Source: Candidatus Latescibacterota bacterium
Lineage (GTDB): Bacteria > JAAXHH01
DNA length: 64,000 bases
Direction: 5' to 3'
Assembly (NCBI GenBank): GCA_012270975.1
Contig: JAAXHH010000148.1
Coordinates: 29,780-93,779 of the forward strand
Positions 1 to 9,129 of the stretch are shown here, piece after piece. The notes beneath the pieces are model-generated. The model was given only the letters and a program-made list of their open reading frames with translations, searched no databases and was not told where the DNA came from. Both the position numbers and the translations under genes were made by a program. Numbering within the stretch: position 1 is the stretch's first letter; the number at the start of each line of letters is the position of its first letter.

Positions 1-876
1 CTGTCCCGGTTCCTGTCGCTCAAACCGGCCGTCGCGTCGATCTCCCTCCTGCTGCTGACGGCCTCCGGCTGCGGAAGCGCCTTTCAGAACATCAACATCC
101 TCTCCGACGCGGATGAAATCGCGCTCGGACGCGAGTTTTCGAGACAGATTGAAAGAGAGGTCAGGCTATACACGGACCCGGAGGTGGTCCGCTACATCGA
201 TGAGCTGGGCCAGACCCTCGTCCGGCATTCCACGCGATCGAATATAACGTATTACATAAAAGTCGTGGATACGGACGAAGTCAACGCATTTGCCCTGCCG
301 GGCGGCTATCTCTACATCAACCGCGGGCTCATTTCAATTGCCGGCACCGAGTCGGAACTGGCGGGCGTGATCGGCCACGAGATCGGCCACGTGGCCGCGC
401 GCCACGGCGCCAAGGCCCTGACCCGGCAACTCGGTCTGGAGGTCATTCTGGGCATGATATCGGGACGAAACCCCACGGGGGTCCGGCGTGTCGCGTCGCA
501 ACTCGCGGGTGTCGGCGGCATCCTCTCGATGCTGCACCATTCCCGCCAGGCGGAACGGGAGGCGGATGCCCTGGCGGTGGTGAACCTGCGCGAGGCCGGC
601 TACGATCCCGGGGGCGTCACGGTGTTTTTCGAGAAACTCCTGGAGATCAACGACCGCGAACCCGGTGCGCTGGCTTCCCTGTTCGCGACCCATCCAGCGA
701 GCAGGGAACGCGTCGAGAACACCCGGAAGCAGATCGCCGCTCTGCCGGCACTGGAGGGACTGGTCACCGATTCGGAAAGGTTTCGGCAGATTAAGAATCA
801 ACTGCCGCCGCTTGAGGACAACCCCCTGAAAAACAAGAAGAACGACAAGGAAGAACAACCTGTTCGCGAACACTGA
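1..876 (+). CDS. M48 family metalloprotease, probable lipoprotein (5' end outside window)
   Basis: The frame is open from the first base, so the start lies at or before the window edge. The visible N-terminus is a hydrophobic stretch ending in T-A-S-G-C (Cys about residue 24), a plausible lipobox, so the enzyme is probably anchored in an envelope membrane. The zinc motif HEIGH lies at about visible residues 126-130, and the third ligand is probably the Glu of EREAD about 60 residues later. The order matches Zn-dependent M48 peptidases such as BepA/LoiP, which handle misfolded outer-membrane proteins; that role is inferred from the family. A lysine-rich tail closes the protein. The ATG-like start inside the frame at 184 is not the true start, because it would remove the signal peptide. 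Confidence 0.88.
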   Translation: MSRFLSLKPAVASISLLLLTASGCGSAFQNINILSDADEIALGREFSRQIEREVRLYTDPEVVRYIDELGQTLVRHSTRSNITYYIKVVDTDEVNAFALPGGYLYINRGLISIAGTESELAGVIGHEIGHVAARHGAKALTRQLGLEVILGMISGRNPTGVRRVASQLAGVGGILSMLHHSRQAEREADALAVVNLREAGYDPGGVTVFFEKLLEINDREPGALASLFATHPASRERVENTRKQIAALPALEGLVTDSERFRQIKNQLPPLEDNPLKNKKNDKEEQPVREH

Positions 877-922
877 CCAAGGCACGTCCGCCTTATCCGT
901 ATCCGAAGACCGCCGGGGCCTG

Positions 923-2104
923 TTGCTTCGCGGCGGGACCGTCGTGGACCCGTCTCAGGATCTGTACAAGGTATGCGACGTCTCGATTCGCGACGGTTCG
1001 ATTTCGGCCGTCGGCGACGGCTTGCCGGCGGAAGGTCACCGGATCGTCGACGTATCGGGCCGGTACGTCTTCCCCGGCCTGGTCGACCTGCACGCGCACA
1101 TCTGCTGGGGGTTCACCGACATCGGCCTGGTCCCGGACGACATCTGCCCTTCCACTGGGGTCACGACCATCGTAGACGCCGGAAGCTCGAGCTGGCCCAG
1201 CCAGGAGGCATTCCGAAGCAACGTGGCGGATCCGTCCCGGACCCAGGTCTTCGGTTTTTCCAACATCTCCAGCGTGGGCATCCCGACGGCGGGTACGCCG
1301 GAACTGGCCAGCCTGCGGTTCGTGGACGTGGACCGGTCCGTGGCCGCCGTCGCGGGGAACCGGGACCTGATGACCGGAATTAAGGTCCGCATGGGCCGGC
1401 ACCTCATCGGCGACAACGGGCTCGAACCGATGCGCCTGGCCGTTGAGGCGGCGGATCAGGCAGACGTTCCCGTCATGGTCCACGTGGGCAATACGCCCTG
1501 TCCGCTGGGTGGCATCATGGACCTGCTCAGGCCGGGCGACATCATCACGCACGCCTATCACGGCCATCCACACGGCATACTGGATGATCATCGCGCGGTC
1601 TGGGAGGACGTAATCGAAGGGCGGTCCCGGGGCATCCTGATGGACGTCGGGCACGGCGCCGGCAGCTTCAGCTTCGACGTGGCCAAGGCGGCCTTCGAAC
1701 AGGGATTCTTCCCGGATGCCATCAGCACGGACCTGTACACCGTGAACGTCAACGGCCCGGTCTACGACCTGCCGACCACCATGTCCAAGATGCTGAACCT
1801 GGGCATGCCGCTTGAAGATATCGTGCGGAGCACGACCGCCATTCCGGCCGCGGCGATCGGAAGAACCGAACTCGGCACGCTTCGTCCGGGCGCGGCCGCC
1901 GACGTGGCGGTATTCGAACTGGAAGAAGGCGACTTCGAATTCAGCGATTCGCACGGCGACCGCCGGAGGTGGCCCCGTCGCCTTACCTGCGAAATGACCT
2001 TGCTGGACGGGGGGATCGTGTTTGAGCACCAGTCCATCGGCAACCAGCCCGTTGAGCGCCAGTCCACCGGCAGTCAGCCCAGTAAACAGCATCCACAGGA
2101 ATAA
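923..2104 (+). CDS. amidohydrolase/deacetylase family metallohydrolase
   Basis: About 393 aa with the amidohydrolase-superfamily layout: a beta-sandwich start (RGGTVVDP), the metal motif HAH at about residues 57-59, and a Lys in GIKVRMG near residue 153 that could be the carboxylated bridging lysine. Later metal-binding His residues sit in VMVHVGN and ITHAYHGH, with ISTD as the final Asp. Sequence feel is closest to the EF_0837/AHA_3915 group (dihydroorotase-like deacetylases of unknown physiological substrate). The start is uncertain: TTG at 923 is used here, but the frame is open back into the preceding gene. The C-terminal tail has a short Q/S/P-rich repeat-like end. Confidence 0.85.
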   Translation: MLRGGTVVDPSQDLYKVCDVSIRDGSISAVGDGLPAEGHRIVDVSGRYVFPGLVDLHAHICWGFTDIGLVPDDICPSTGVTTIVDAGSSSWPSQEAFRSNVADPSRTQVFGFSNISSVGIPTAGTPELASLRFVDVDRSVAAVAGNRDLMTGIKVRMGRHLIGDNGLEPMRLAVEAADQADVPVMVHVGNTPCPLGGIMDLLRPGDIITHAYHGHPHGILDDHRAVWEDVIEGRSRGILMDVGHGAGSFSFDVAKAAFEQGFFPDAISTDLYTVNVNGPVYDLPTTMSKMLNLGMPLEDIVRSTTAIPAAAIGRTELGTLRPGAAADVAVFELEEGDFEFSDSHGDRRRWPRRLTCEMTLLDGGIVFEHQSIGNQPVERQSTGSQPSKQHPQE

Positions 2105-2110
2105 AGCGCA

Positions 2111-2734
2111 ATGAAAACCAGATACTGGGTGGGCGGGTGCCTCTCCCTGGTCATCCTGCTCGCCCTCTTTGCCGCTGCTGCCTATTGGTTTCTTCGCCAG
2201 ACGAGCGAAAACCTGGTCGAATCCTATACGAGTCAGGCGCCGTTGGATCTAGCCCGCGTGGAGACGAATCCGGACGAAACCCTCTCCGTCATCGACCGGC
2301 TCAGGGATTTCATAACCGCCCTCGAGCGGGGCGAAGAAACCGGAAGTTTTTCTCTTTCGGCGGACGATATCAACACCCTGCTGCAAAACGAGGAACTGCT
2401 AAGCGAACTTAAGGGGATGGCGCGCGTGACCATCCAAGATGACCTGTTGCGGGCCGATATCAGCGTACCTCTCGGCATGTTCAACGAACGGTTCGAGGGC
2501 AGGTACCTGAACGGAACGGGCGAACTCGCCGTCGAGATGAAGGACGACCGGCTCAGCGTCACCATCGACCGGCTGGAAGTCGGCGGCCGGGACCTGCCCC
2601 GGGAGATCATGAATGAAATTCGAAAGAACAACCTGGTCGCAGCGCTGTACGAGGAGCCGTCCCTGGAGGAATTTCTCCGGCTCATCAAGTCCGTGAAGAT
2701 CGAAGACGGCCGGCTCGTCATCCAGCCCAAGTAG
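2111..2734 (+). CDS. membrane-anchored protein of unknown function
   Basis: 207 aa, starting six bases after the amidohydrolase behind AGGAATAAAG. One transmembrane segment lies at about residues 7-28 (SLVILLALFAAAAYWFL), followed by an extracytoplasmic region rich in acidic and polar residues with alternating beta-like stretches (VTIQDDLLRADISVPLGMF). I recognise no domain. It may be co-transcribed with the flanking genes; nothing in the sequence shows its role. Confidence 0.75.
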   Translation: MKTRYWVGGCLSLVILLALFAAAAYWFLRQTSENLVESYTSQAPLDLARVETNPDETLSVIDRLRDFITALERGEETGSFSLSADDINTLLQNEELLSELKGMARVTIQDDLLRADISVPLGMFNERFEGRYLNGTGELAVEMKDDRLSVTIDRLEVGGRDLPREIMNEIRKNNLVAALYEEPSLEEFLRLIKSVKIEDGRLVIQPK

Positions 2735-2764
2735 GTCCCGGCCTTCACCCCATGGGATCCCTTC

Positions 2765-3610
2765 ATGCCGATCCTCCTGGCCATTGCCCTGCATCCCGAA
2801 GCACGCCCGGTGATCGAGCGCTTCCGGTTGAAACAGGACGCTTCCTTCGACCTGCCCGTTTTCCGGCGGGACGACGTCTGGCTTGCCGTTACCGGCACGG
2901 GGCGCATGAAATCCGCCATAGCGACCACCCATCTGATCGCGCAGGTTGAAACTCGGGAGAACACGTTCATCTTCAACCTCGGCATCGCGGGCCACACGCA
3001 AAAGGCGGGGGAAGGTCCCGTCTCTGTGGGCGACCGGTTCCTCGTGAACAAGATCGTGGAGCAGGGAACCGGCCGGTCCTTCTATCCGGACCTGCTGGCC
3101 AGGACGCCCCTGGCGGAATCCCCGGTCACCACCGTGGACCAGCCCCTGGGCCGTACGGATGCGGACGGCGTCGAACCGGGGCTCGTCGACATGGAAGCGA
3201 CCGGGTTCTACCAGGCAGCCGCGGCGTTCCTCCCGCCCCACCGGATCGGATGCGTCAAGATCGTTTCGGATCACCTGGAAACGCGGCGCCTCGACAAGCG
3301 CCACGTGAGCGAACTGATCGCGCAGAGCCTGGAGGAACTCGAAGAGACGATCTCAGCCTACAGCAATGTCTCTGACGGCGGAGAGGACGTGCTGACCGAT
3401 GCGGATGTCCGGATCGTCGAACACATACGAAACCGGCTGCGCCTGACGGCCAGCCGCCACAGGATACTGTCGGACCTGGTACGGGCCTACAAACTTCATA
3501 CCGGGTCGGATATGCCGGATCTATCGAATTTCACCCGGGTTGTGGTAAAAACCAGACAGGAAGGCAACGCCCAATTTGAACGACTCCGCGGCATTCTCTC
3601 GGTGGAATAA
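2765..3610 (+). CDS. nucleoside phosphorylase / MTA-SAH nucleosidase-like protein
   Basis: 281 aa. The first 190 residues read like the purine nucleoside phosphorylase/MTAN fold: a beta-strand start (PILLAIALHPEA), a glycine-rich TGTG, the FNLGIAGH segment, and VDMEATGFYQAA, which carries the substrate-binding Met-Glu typical of the family. KIVSDH contains the usual catalytic Asp position. A C-terminal helical extension of about 85 residues (from about residue 195) is not part of the ordinary nucleosidase fold. The 3' end overlaps the radical SAM gene by 35 bases, so the two are probably translated together. Substrate unknown. Confidence 0.75.
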   Translation: MPILLAIALHPEARPVIERFRLKQDASFDLPVFRRDDVWLAVTGTGRMKSAIATTHLIAQVETRENTFIFNLGIAGHTQKAGEGPVSVGDRFLVNKIVEQGTGRSFYPDLLARTPLAESPVTTVDQPLGRTDADGVEPGLVDMEATGFYQAAAAFLPPHRIGCVKIVSDHLETRRLDKRHVSELIAQSLEELEETISAYSNVSDGGEDVLTDADVRIVEHIRNRLRLTASRHRILSDLVRAYKLHTGSDMPDLSNFTRVVVKTRQEGNAQFERLRGILSVE

Positions 3611-4607
3611 CTTCTCCCACCTCTATATCGAGCGCGGCGCGGCCGACTATCCGCTCACGCGGCACATCCGGGACCGCTTCGCGAAGGCCCGTGTGGTGGA
3701 AATCGACGACTATAAGGCGGTCTTCGCCAGGCCGCGGCAGCGGTTCCAGGCGCAGAAAGCGAGCATGAAACTGATCCTGGCCGTGAAGAAAGACCGGTTC
3801 CTGTACGAAGGATCGGGGAACAGCCAGAACTTCAGCTACGATGAATTCTACTACAACACGCTCATGTTCAACTGCGTGTACAACTGCGAATACTGTTATC
3901 TGCAAGGCATGTACCCATCGGCGAATATCGTGGTCTTCGTGAACCTGGAAGACTACTTTACCGCGACGCGCGAGGGCATGCGAGGCAGGTCGAATCCGGC
4001 GCAGCCGCTTTACCTGTGCATCTCCTACGATACCGACCTGCTCGCCTTCGAATCGGTCGTGCCTTACTGCCGCGCGTGGATCGAATTCGCCCGCGAGGAG
4101 CCGGATCTGCTTGTCGAAATCCGTACCAAGAGCGCCGCGTACCAGAACATAAAGGATCTGCCGCCCGCGGACCGGGTCATCCTGGCGTGGACGCTCTCTC
4201 CCGAACCGGTCGCCGCACGTTACGAGCACGGCGCGGCGCCTCTTCGCAGGAGGCTGGAGGCCGTCCAGTCCGCTATAGAGGACGGCTGGCCGGTACGCCT
4301 CTGCTTCGACCCGGTCCTGGCCGTTCCGTCGTGGGAGTCCATGTACGGAGAACTGGTCGACGAGGTCGTACGGCGGATCGATCCGGCCGCCGTTCGCGAC
4401 GTGACCGTGGGCGTCTTCCGCATGGCGAAGGACCATTTCCAGCGTATGAAGCGTCAGCGGCGGGATACGCCCTTTCTGTACGACGGATACGTTCAGGAGG
4501 GGTCGACCGTGACCTATCCGGCCGAACGCCGGGAGGCCATCACCACCTTCATGCGGCGGCGCCTGGGCGACCACTTCAAAGAGGAGCAGATCGTCCCATG
4601 GACGTAG
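3576..4607 (+). CDS. spore photoproduct lyase family radical SAM protein
   Basis: 343 aa with a TTG start overlapping the previous gene. The radical SAM cluster motif is C100-VYN-C104-EY-C107, the CxxxCxxC arrangement, embedded in FNCVYNCEYCYLQG, which is characteristic of spore photoproduct lyase-like enzymes. SPL reverses the thymine dimer 5-thyminyl-5,6-dihydrothymine using SAM. Nothing else in the window suggests sporulation, so a different DNA or nucleotide lesion is possible. The gene ends 10 bases inside the next gene (SDR). Family assignment is firm; the exact reaction is not. Confidence 0.82.
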   Translation: MNDSAAFSRWNNFSHLYIERGAADYPLTRHIRDRFAKARVVEIDDYKAVFARPRQRFQAQKASMKLILAVKKDRFLYEGSGNSQNFSYDEFYYNTLMFNCVYNCEYCYLQGMYPSANIVVFVNLEDYFTATREGMRGRSNPAQPLYLCISYDTDLLAFESVVPYCRAWIEFAREEPDLLVEIRTKSAAYQNIKDLPPADRVILAWTLSPEPVAARYEHGAAPLRRRLEAVQSAIEDGWPVRLCFDPVLAVPSWESMYGELVDEVVRRIDPAAVRDVTVGVFRMAKDHFQRMKRQRRDTPFLYDGYVQEGSTVTYPAERREAITTFMRRRLGDHFKEEQIVPWT

Positions 4608-5317
4608 CCCTGGTCACCGGCACTTCCTCCGGAATCGGCCTGGCCGTCGCCAGACGCCTGGTCGAACTGGACTATACCGTCTACGGATATGCCCGGGACC
4701 ACGGCAAGGTCGTTTTCCGCCACGACCGGTACCACCCGGTCGTCTGCGACATTACCGACACACGGGCCTTGCTGAAACGAACCGAGGCGCTGCTCGAAGA
4801 GACCGGGGGGCTGAAGATCCTCGTCAATAACGCCGGTATCGGATACTTCGGTCCCCACGCCGCCATGGCGCCCGACCGGATCGAACGCATGGTCCGGACC
4901 AACCTGGTCGCGCCCATGATCCTGACCCGGGCCACCCTGAGATGCCTGGAGCAATCGCGGGGGTTCATCGTCAACATCGCTTCTACTGCGGCGTTGAACC
5001 CTGGATCCCACGGCGCAGCCTACGGCGCGACGAAGGCCGGCCTCCACCAGTTCGGACAGGCGCTCTTCAGCGAGGTTCGGAAGAGCGGTGTCCGCGTGGT
5101 GACCCTGTACCCCGACATGACCCGGACGCCTTTCTATGACGAAACCGACTTCGAACCCGGCGACGCGCCCGATACCCACATTACGCCGGAATGCGTGGCC
5201 GACGCCGTCGCCCAGGCCGTGGACCAGCGGGAGGGTACGGTGATCACGCAGATCGTCATCAAGCCGCAGCGCACGCAGGTCGTCCACAAGCGTCCGCCGC
5301 GAAACAACCAATCATAA
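4598..5317 (+). CDS. SDR family oxidoreductase
   Basis: 239 aa beginning at the ATG that overlaps the end of the radical SAM gene by 10 bases. Classical short-chain dehydrogenase features are present: TGTSSGIG nucleotide-binding loop at residues 7-14, NNAG, the Ser of NIAST and the catalytic YGATK (YxxxK). The tail is basic (KPQRTQVVHKRPPR). It is the third member of a coupled triad with a nucleosidase-like and an SPL-like protein. An NAD(P)-dependent step on a nucleoside or sugar product is a guess from context only. Confidence 0.87.
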   Translation: MDVALVTGTSSGIGLAVARRLVELDYTVYGYARDHGKVVFRHDRYHPVVCDITDTRALLKRTEALLEETGGLKILVNNAGIGYFGPHAAMAPDRIERMVRTNLVAPMILTRATLRCLEQSRGFIVNIASTAALNPGSHGAAYGATKAGLHQFGQALFSEVRKSGVRVVTLYPDMTRTPFYDETDFEPGDAPDTHITPECVADAVAQAVDQREGTVITQIVIKPQRTQVVHKRPPRNNQS

Positions 5318-5326
5318 GGAACTACG

Positions 5327-6139
5327 ATGCCCTATATCTCTTCCCTCCACGTCTATCCCATCAAGTCCTGCGCCGGCCACGAACTGACGCGGGCGGAGCT
5401 CGACGCACGGGGAATCCGCGACGATCGGTCGTGGGTCGTCGTCGGCGACGGAGGCGGGATGCTCACCCAGCGCGAAATGCCCGCCCTTGCCCTCGTACAG
5501 CCCGCTCTGGCGGAGGGAGGACTGGCCCTTTCGGCGCCGGGAATGGAGGATCTGGAGGCGCCGCGCATGGAGGAGGGTGACATTCGGAACGTGGACGTGT
5601 GGGGAGATCCCTGCGACGGAATCGACCAGGGCGACGATGCCGCGGAGTGGTTCGGTACGTACCTGGATTCTTCCTGCCGCCTGCTGTATTTCAAGCCGGA
5701 TTTCGTGCGGTCCGTGGATCCGGATTATGCGCCCCGGTCCGGCGACCAGGTGGGCTTTGCGGATGGCTTTCCCCTGCTGATGATCTCGGAAGCCTCCCTG
5801 GCGGACCTGAACGCGCGGCTGGAGGAACCCATCCGCATGAACCGCTTCAGGCCCAATGTCGTGATAGCCGACTGCCCGCCCTACGCGGAAGACACCTGGA
5901 AGCGTGTTCGCGTCGGGGACGTGGAACTCGACCTGGTGAAACCCTGCGGCCGGTGCGCCACGACCCTGGTCGAGCAGGAGAGTGGAACGCCGGGCAAAGA
6001 GCCGCTGAGAACGCTGGCGACCTACCGCAGGTTCGGCCGTCCGGCGCCGTCCTTCGGCCAGAATGCCGTGCACCGGTCCCCGGGCGTGCTGGAAGCGGGC
6101 TCGGCCATTCAGATTCTCGACATACGGGACCCGGCTTGA
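5327..6139 (+). CDS. MOSC domain-containing protein
   Basis: 270 aa starting 9 bases after the SDR gene with AAGGAAC as a ribosome site. The N-terminal beta-barrel (YISSLHVYPIKSCAGHEL) and the C-terminal MOSC domain, with the conserved cysteine in VKPCGRCATT, match the YcbX/mARC-like group, which binds molybdenum cofactor through that Cys and reduces N-hydroxylated compounds. MNRFRPNVVI is a typical MOSC signature. YcbX also detoxifies N-hydroxylated bases, so proximity to the nucleosidase/SPL genes may be meaningful; that is inference. Confidence 0.85.
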   Translation: MPYISSLHVYPIKSCAGHELTRAELDARGIRDDRSWVVVGDGGGMLTQREMPALALVQPALAEGGLALSAPGMEDLEAPRMEEGDIRNVDVWGDPCDGIDQGDDAAEWFGTYLDSSCRLLYFKPDFVRSVDPDYAPRSGDQVGFADGFPLLMISEASLADLNARLEEPIRMNRFRPNVVIADCPPYAEDTWKRVRVGDVELDLVKPCGRCATTLVEQESGTPGKEPLRTLATYRRFGRPAPSFGQNAVHRSPGVLEAGSAIQILDIRDPA

Positions 6140-6239
6140 AATCGGCGGTTGCCGCGACTGGTCGTGCCAGGCCCGTTGCATCTGCCGGTGCGACCAGGAT
6201 ACGCGTGTTGCTGCCGGGACCACCAGGAAGGAGGACCGT

Positions 6240-7685
6240 TTGAGCCAGCGCGTGATTTCCATGCCGGCCGCCCGGTGCGAACTGGGCTTCGCACGGATCG
6301 ACATCACCCCGCCCGCGGGTATCTACCATCGCAGCTGGGGCGCCGCGAAGCACGACGCGTCGACGGGCGTGCACCGGGAACTGACCGCATCCGCGCTCGT
6401 ATTCGTGGATCCCGGTTCCAGGGCGGAACACGCCCTTGTCTCCCTCGAACTGGGCTGGCTGCAGGCCGGCGATCTGCAACGCCTTTCGGATACCGTCTCC
6501 TCCGGCACCGGCCTGCCCGCCGAACGCTTCGTCCTCACGTTCTCGCATACCCACGCCGCCGGCAACTACGATCCGGATCGACTGGAGCACGAGGGCGGCT
6601 CGCTGATCCCGGGATACCTGGACGATCTGGGCACGAGGCTCGTTGGTGTAGTGGAAGAGGCCCGGGCCGCCGTGCAGCCGGTTGACCTGGCCTTCGGATA
6701 CGGCCGGTGCGACCTGGCGCGCAACCGCGACTACTGGGACGAAGAGAATCAGCTGTATGCCTGCGGGACCAATCCCGAACGTTCCGCTGACGATACGGTC
6801 GTGGTGACACGCGCCACCGACCGGGAAGGCAGGGTGATCGTCACCCTCGTCAACTACAGTTGCCACCCCACCACCCTGGCCTGGGACAATACACTTATCA
6901 GTCCCGACTACCCCGGGGCCATGCGAGAGGTCGTGGAGCAGGCCACCGGCGCGCCCTGCGTGTTCCTGCTGGGCGCGAGCGGCGATCTCGGTCCCCGGTA
7001 TGGATTCGCGGGCGAAACGGAGGCGGCGGACCGGAACGGCCGTCAACTGGGCTACGCCGCGCTGTCGGCCCTGGAGGCCTTGCTGCCTGACGGAACCGAG
7101 TTGCGCTACGACGGCCCCGTGATATCGGGCGCTACCATCGGCGTTTGGCGCCATAGTCCCGTGGATGCTGGGCGCGGGCAGCGGCTCGGAGTCTTCGACT
7201 CCGCCGTTATGACCCTGGATCTGCCTTTGCTGGATCTGCCCGCGCAGGATGAACTGGACCGGCAACTCGCCGAATGGACGTCCCGGGAAGAAACCGCCAG
7301 GCGGGAAGGGCGGAAGGAGGAAGCCGCCGACTGCCGGGCCAGGATAGAACGGGTTCGGCGGGCTATGCGGCGCGTCGAGACGCTTCCGCCGGACAGAAAG
7401 GCCGCGCCCTACGGCGTCTCGCTCTGGCGCATAGGCGAAGGCGTCCTCGTGCTGGTCAGCGGCGAGCCCTATAATTTGTTTCAACGCGAACTGCGGGCAC
7501 GCTTCCCCGCTACCGCGATCATCGTGGTCGTCCTGTGCAACCGGGGAACGGGCGGCTACCTCCTTCCCAGGGACGACTATGGCAAGGGGCTCTACCAGGA
7601 AGAGGCCGCGGCGATCGGCCCGGGCGGACTCGAAGCGGTGTCCGAAGCCGTAACGCGACAGTTGCAAGCCTGGGGCCTGGAGTAG
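6240..7685 (+). CDS. neutral/alkaline ceramidase-like hydrolase
   Basis: About 481 aa. I chose the TTG at 6240 because AGGAAGGAGG lies just upstream; an in-frame start at 6063 would run inside the MOSC gene. The N-terminus (GFARIDITPPAGI) and the FSHTHAAG motif are typical of the neutral ceramidase N-terminal domain, in which His residues bind zinc. NYSCHPTT and GASGDLGP continue the same family pattern. There is no signal peptide and no C-terminal Ig-like domain, so it is probably a cytoplasmic relative acting on an unknown amide rather than a true secreted ceramidase. Confidence 0.8.
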   Translation: MSQRVISMPAARCELGFARIDITPPAGIYHRSWGAAKHDASTGVHRELTASALVFVDPGSRAEHALVSLELGWLQAGDLQRLSDTVSSGTGLPAERFVLTFSHTHAAGNYDPDRLEHEGGSLIPGYLDDLGTRLVGVVEEARAAVQPVDLAFGYGRCDLARNRDYWDEENQLYACGTNPERSADDTVVVTRATDREGRVIVTLVNYSCHPTTLAWDNTLISPDYPGAMREVVEQATGAPCVFLLGASGDLGPRYGFAGETEAADRNGRQLGYAALSALEALLPDGTELRYDGPVISGATIGVWRHSPVDAGRGQRLGVFDSAVMTLDLPLLDLPAQDELDRQLAEWTSREETARREGRKEEAADCRARIERVRRAMRRVETLPPDRKAAPYGVSLWRIGEGVLVLVSGEPYNLFQRELRARFPATAIIVVVLCNRGTGGYLLPRDDYGKGLYQEEAAAIGPGGLEAVSEAVTRQLQAWGLE

Positions 7686-7802
7686 GCGAAGCCCAGGAAC
7701 CGATTCGGGGCGTCGAAGTCCGGGAACCGAACGGGACTCGCATACGGAACGCGGCGCAGATCAAACCAGAGGAACAGAATGTAGATCAGACAGGAGCGGC
7801 AT

Positions 7803-8900
7803 ATGTCAACCGGCAACATACGCATCGGACTCATCGGCCTCGGTACGGTCTGCGAATACGTGCATTACCCGGGGTTTTCCCGCATTCCCGGGGTGGAGAT
7901 CGCCGGACTCTGCGAAGTGGACGAAGGCCTGCTGGCCCGCAGGCAGGCACAGTGGGGCATCGCGGCCGGCTTTACGGACGTGGACGGGTTCCTGGCCGCC
8001 GTCAGGCCGGACGCCGTGGCCGTCGCCGTGCCGAACGTGTACCATCACGGGATCGTACTGAGCGCCGTCCGGGCGGGTTGCCACGTGCTGTGCGAGAAGC
8101 CCATCGGCATGACCGTTGCGGAGACCGTCGACATGTACGAGTCCGCCCGGGACGCCGGCGTCCGGCACATGACCGCCTTCACCTATCGGTTCGTGCCGGG
8201 CATGCGCTACCTGAAGCACCTGGTCGACGAAGGACGGCTCGGCGAGATACGCCACGCACGCTTCCAGCGTCTGCAGGACTGGGGCGAGCATTCCGTGGGA
8301 TGGCGCCAGTACAGGCGCATGGCGGCCACGGGAGAACTCGGGGACATGGGCATCCACCGCATCGACTTCGCCGAAAACCTGCTCGGCCCGATCAAATCCG
8401 TATGCGCGTCGCTTAAACAGATCGTTCCCCGGGATCGTACCGCGAATGGATCGTCCTGCGAACCACAGGACGTGGAGGACTGGGTCGCGTGGATCGCCGA
8501 GTTCGAATCGGGAAGCACGGGCGTGTTCGAAATGGGGAAACTGACCAAGGGCCGCGGGCCCGGCGGCGACCACGACATCTGCGAGCTGAACGGGAGCAAA
8601 GGATCCGCCGCCTACCAGCTTCATACGCCATACGCCATCCTTACCGGTTCGCGGAAGGAGAAATACAGGAGGCGCAGCGTACCCAAAAGCTTCCTCACCC
8701 TGCCCGGTTCCCCCCGTGACCCAAAGGACGGCGACCCGCTCCAGACCTTTCGCTTCGACCAGGCCTGGGAGTTCGTCAGCGCCATCCGCGAGCGGCGGGA
8801 TTGCGTGCCTTCCTTCCATCACGGCATGCGCGCCCAGGTCGTGGCGGAGGCCATCCTCGAAGCGGCGGCGTCCCGGCGCTGGGTGGACGTGCCGGATTGA
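7803..8900 (+). CDS. Gfo/Idh/MocA family oxidoreductase
   Basis: 365 aa with AGGAG upstream of the ATG. The Rossmann start IGLIGLGTV, the EKPIGMT motif containing the family lysine, and GDMGIHRID in the C-terminal alpha/beta domain identify an NAD(P)-dependent sugar or inositol dehydrogenase-like enzyme. Substrate cannot be read from the sequence. It is the last gene of the first plus-strand block; about 230 bases separate it from the next gene. Confidence 0.88.
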   Translation: MSTGNIRIGLIGLGTVCEYVHYPGFSRIPGVEIAGLCEVDEGLLARRQAQWGIAAGFTDVDGFLAAVRPDAVAVAVPNVYHHGIVLSAVRAGCHVLCEKPIGMTVAETVDMYESARDAGVRHMTAFTYRFVPGMRYLKHLVDEGRLGEIRHARFQRLQDWGEHSVGWRQYRRMAATGELGDMGIHRIDFAENLLGPIKSVCASLKQIVPRDRTANGSSCEPQDVEDWVAWIAEFESGSTGVFEMGKLTKGRGPGGDHDICELNGSKGSAAYQLHTPYAILTGSRKEKYRRRSVPKSFLTLPGSPRDPKDGDPLQTFRFDQAWEFVSAIRERRDCVPSFHHGMRAQVVAEAILEAAASRRWVDVPD

Positions 8901-8997
8901 GTCGAAATCCGGGCGTATGGCATGTCAGCCCGAGCAATCTCGCGTGCTACCGAATTTTCATGTTGTCGTCATGGTTTCGTCATACGGGACCATTATC

Positions 8998-9028
8998 TTG
9001 CGACTGATCCCGGGATTGGAAGTATAAT
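8998..9028 (+). promoter_or_regulatory. candidate sigma-70 promoter for the PorV/PorQ-like gene
   Basis: A perfect -10 TATAAT at 9023-9028 lies about 100 bases upstream of the GTG start at 9130. The best -35 is TTGCGA at 8998-9003 with a long 19-base spacer, so only the -10 is convincing. Confidence 0.45.
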
Positions 9029-9129
9029 ACCGGTACAAGTCGCGTGACACGCCTTACATAATCTGCAGGAAGTCGGTGTCGGACCGGAGCCTGATTGATC
9101 TGATGGAAAGAACAAGGAGGGGTTCAATT

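Noticed and set aside
893..2092. Long minus-strand frame of 399 codons opposite the amidohydrolase gene
   Set aside because: It is the mirror frame of a well-supported amidohydrolase in high-GC DNA; composition is His/Arg/Asp-rich with no recognisable domain or ribosome site.
6063..6239. Earlier start for the ceramidase-like gene inside the MOSC gene
   Set aside because: The TTG at 6240 has a far better ribosome site and the product begins with the family motif shortly after it.
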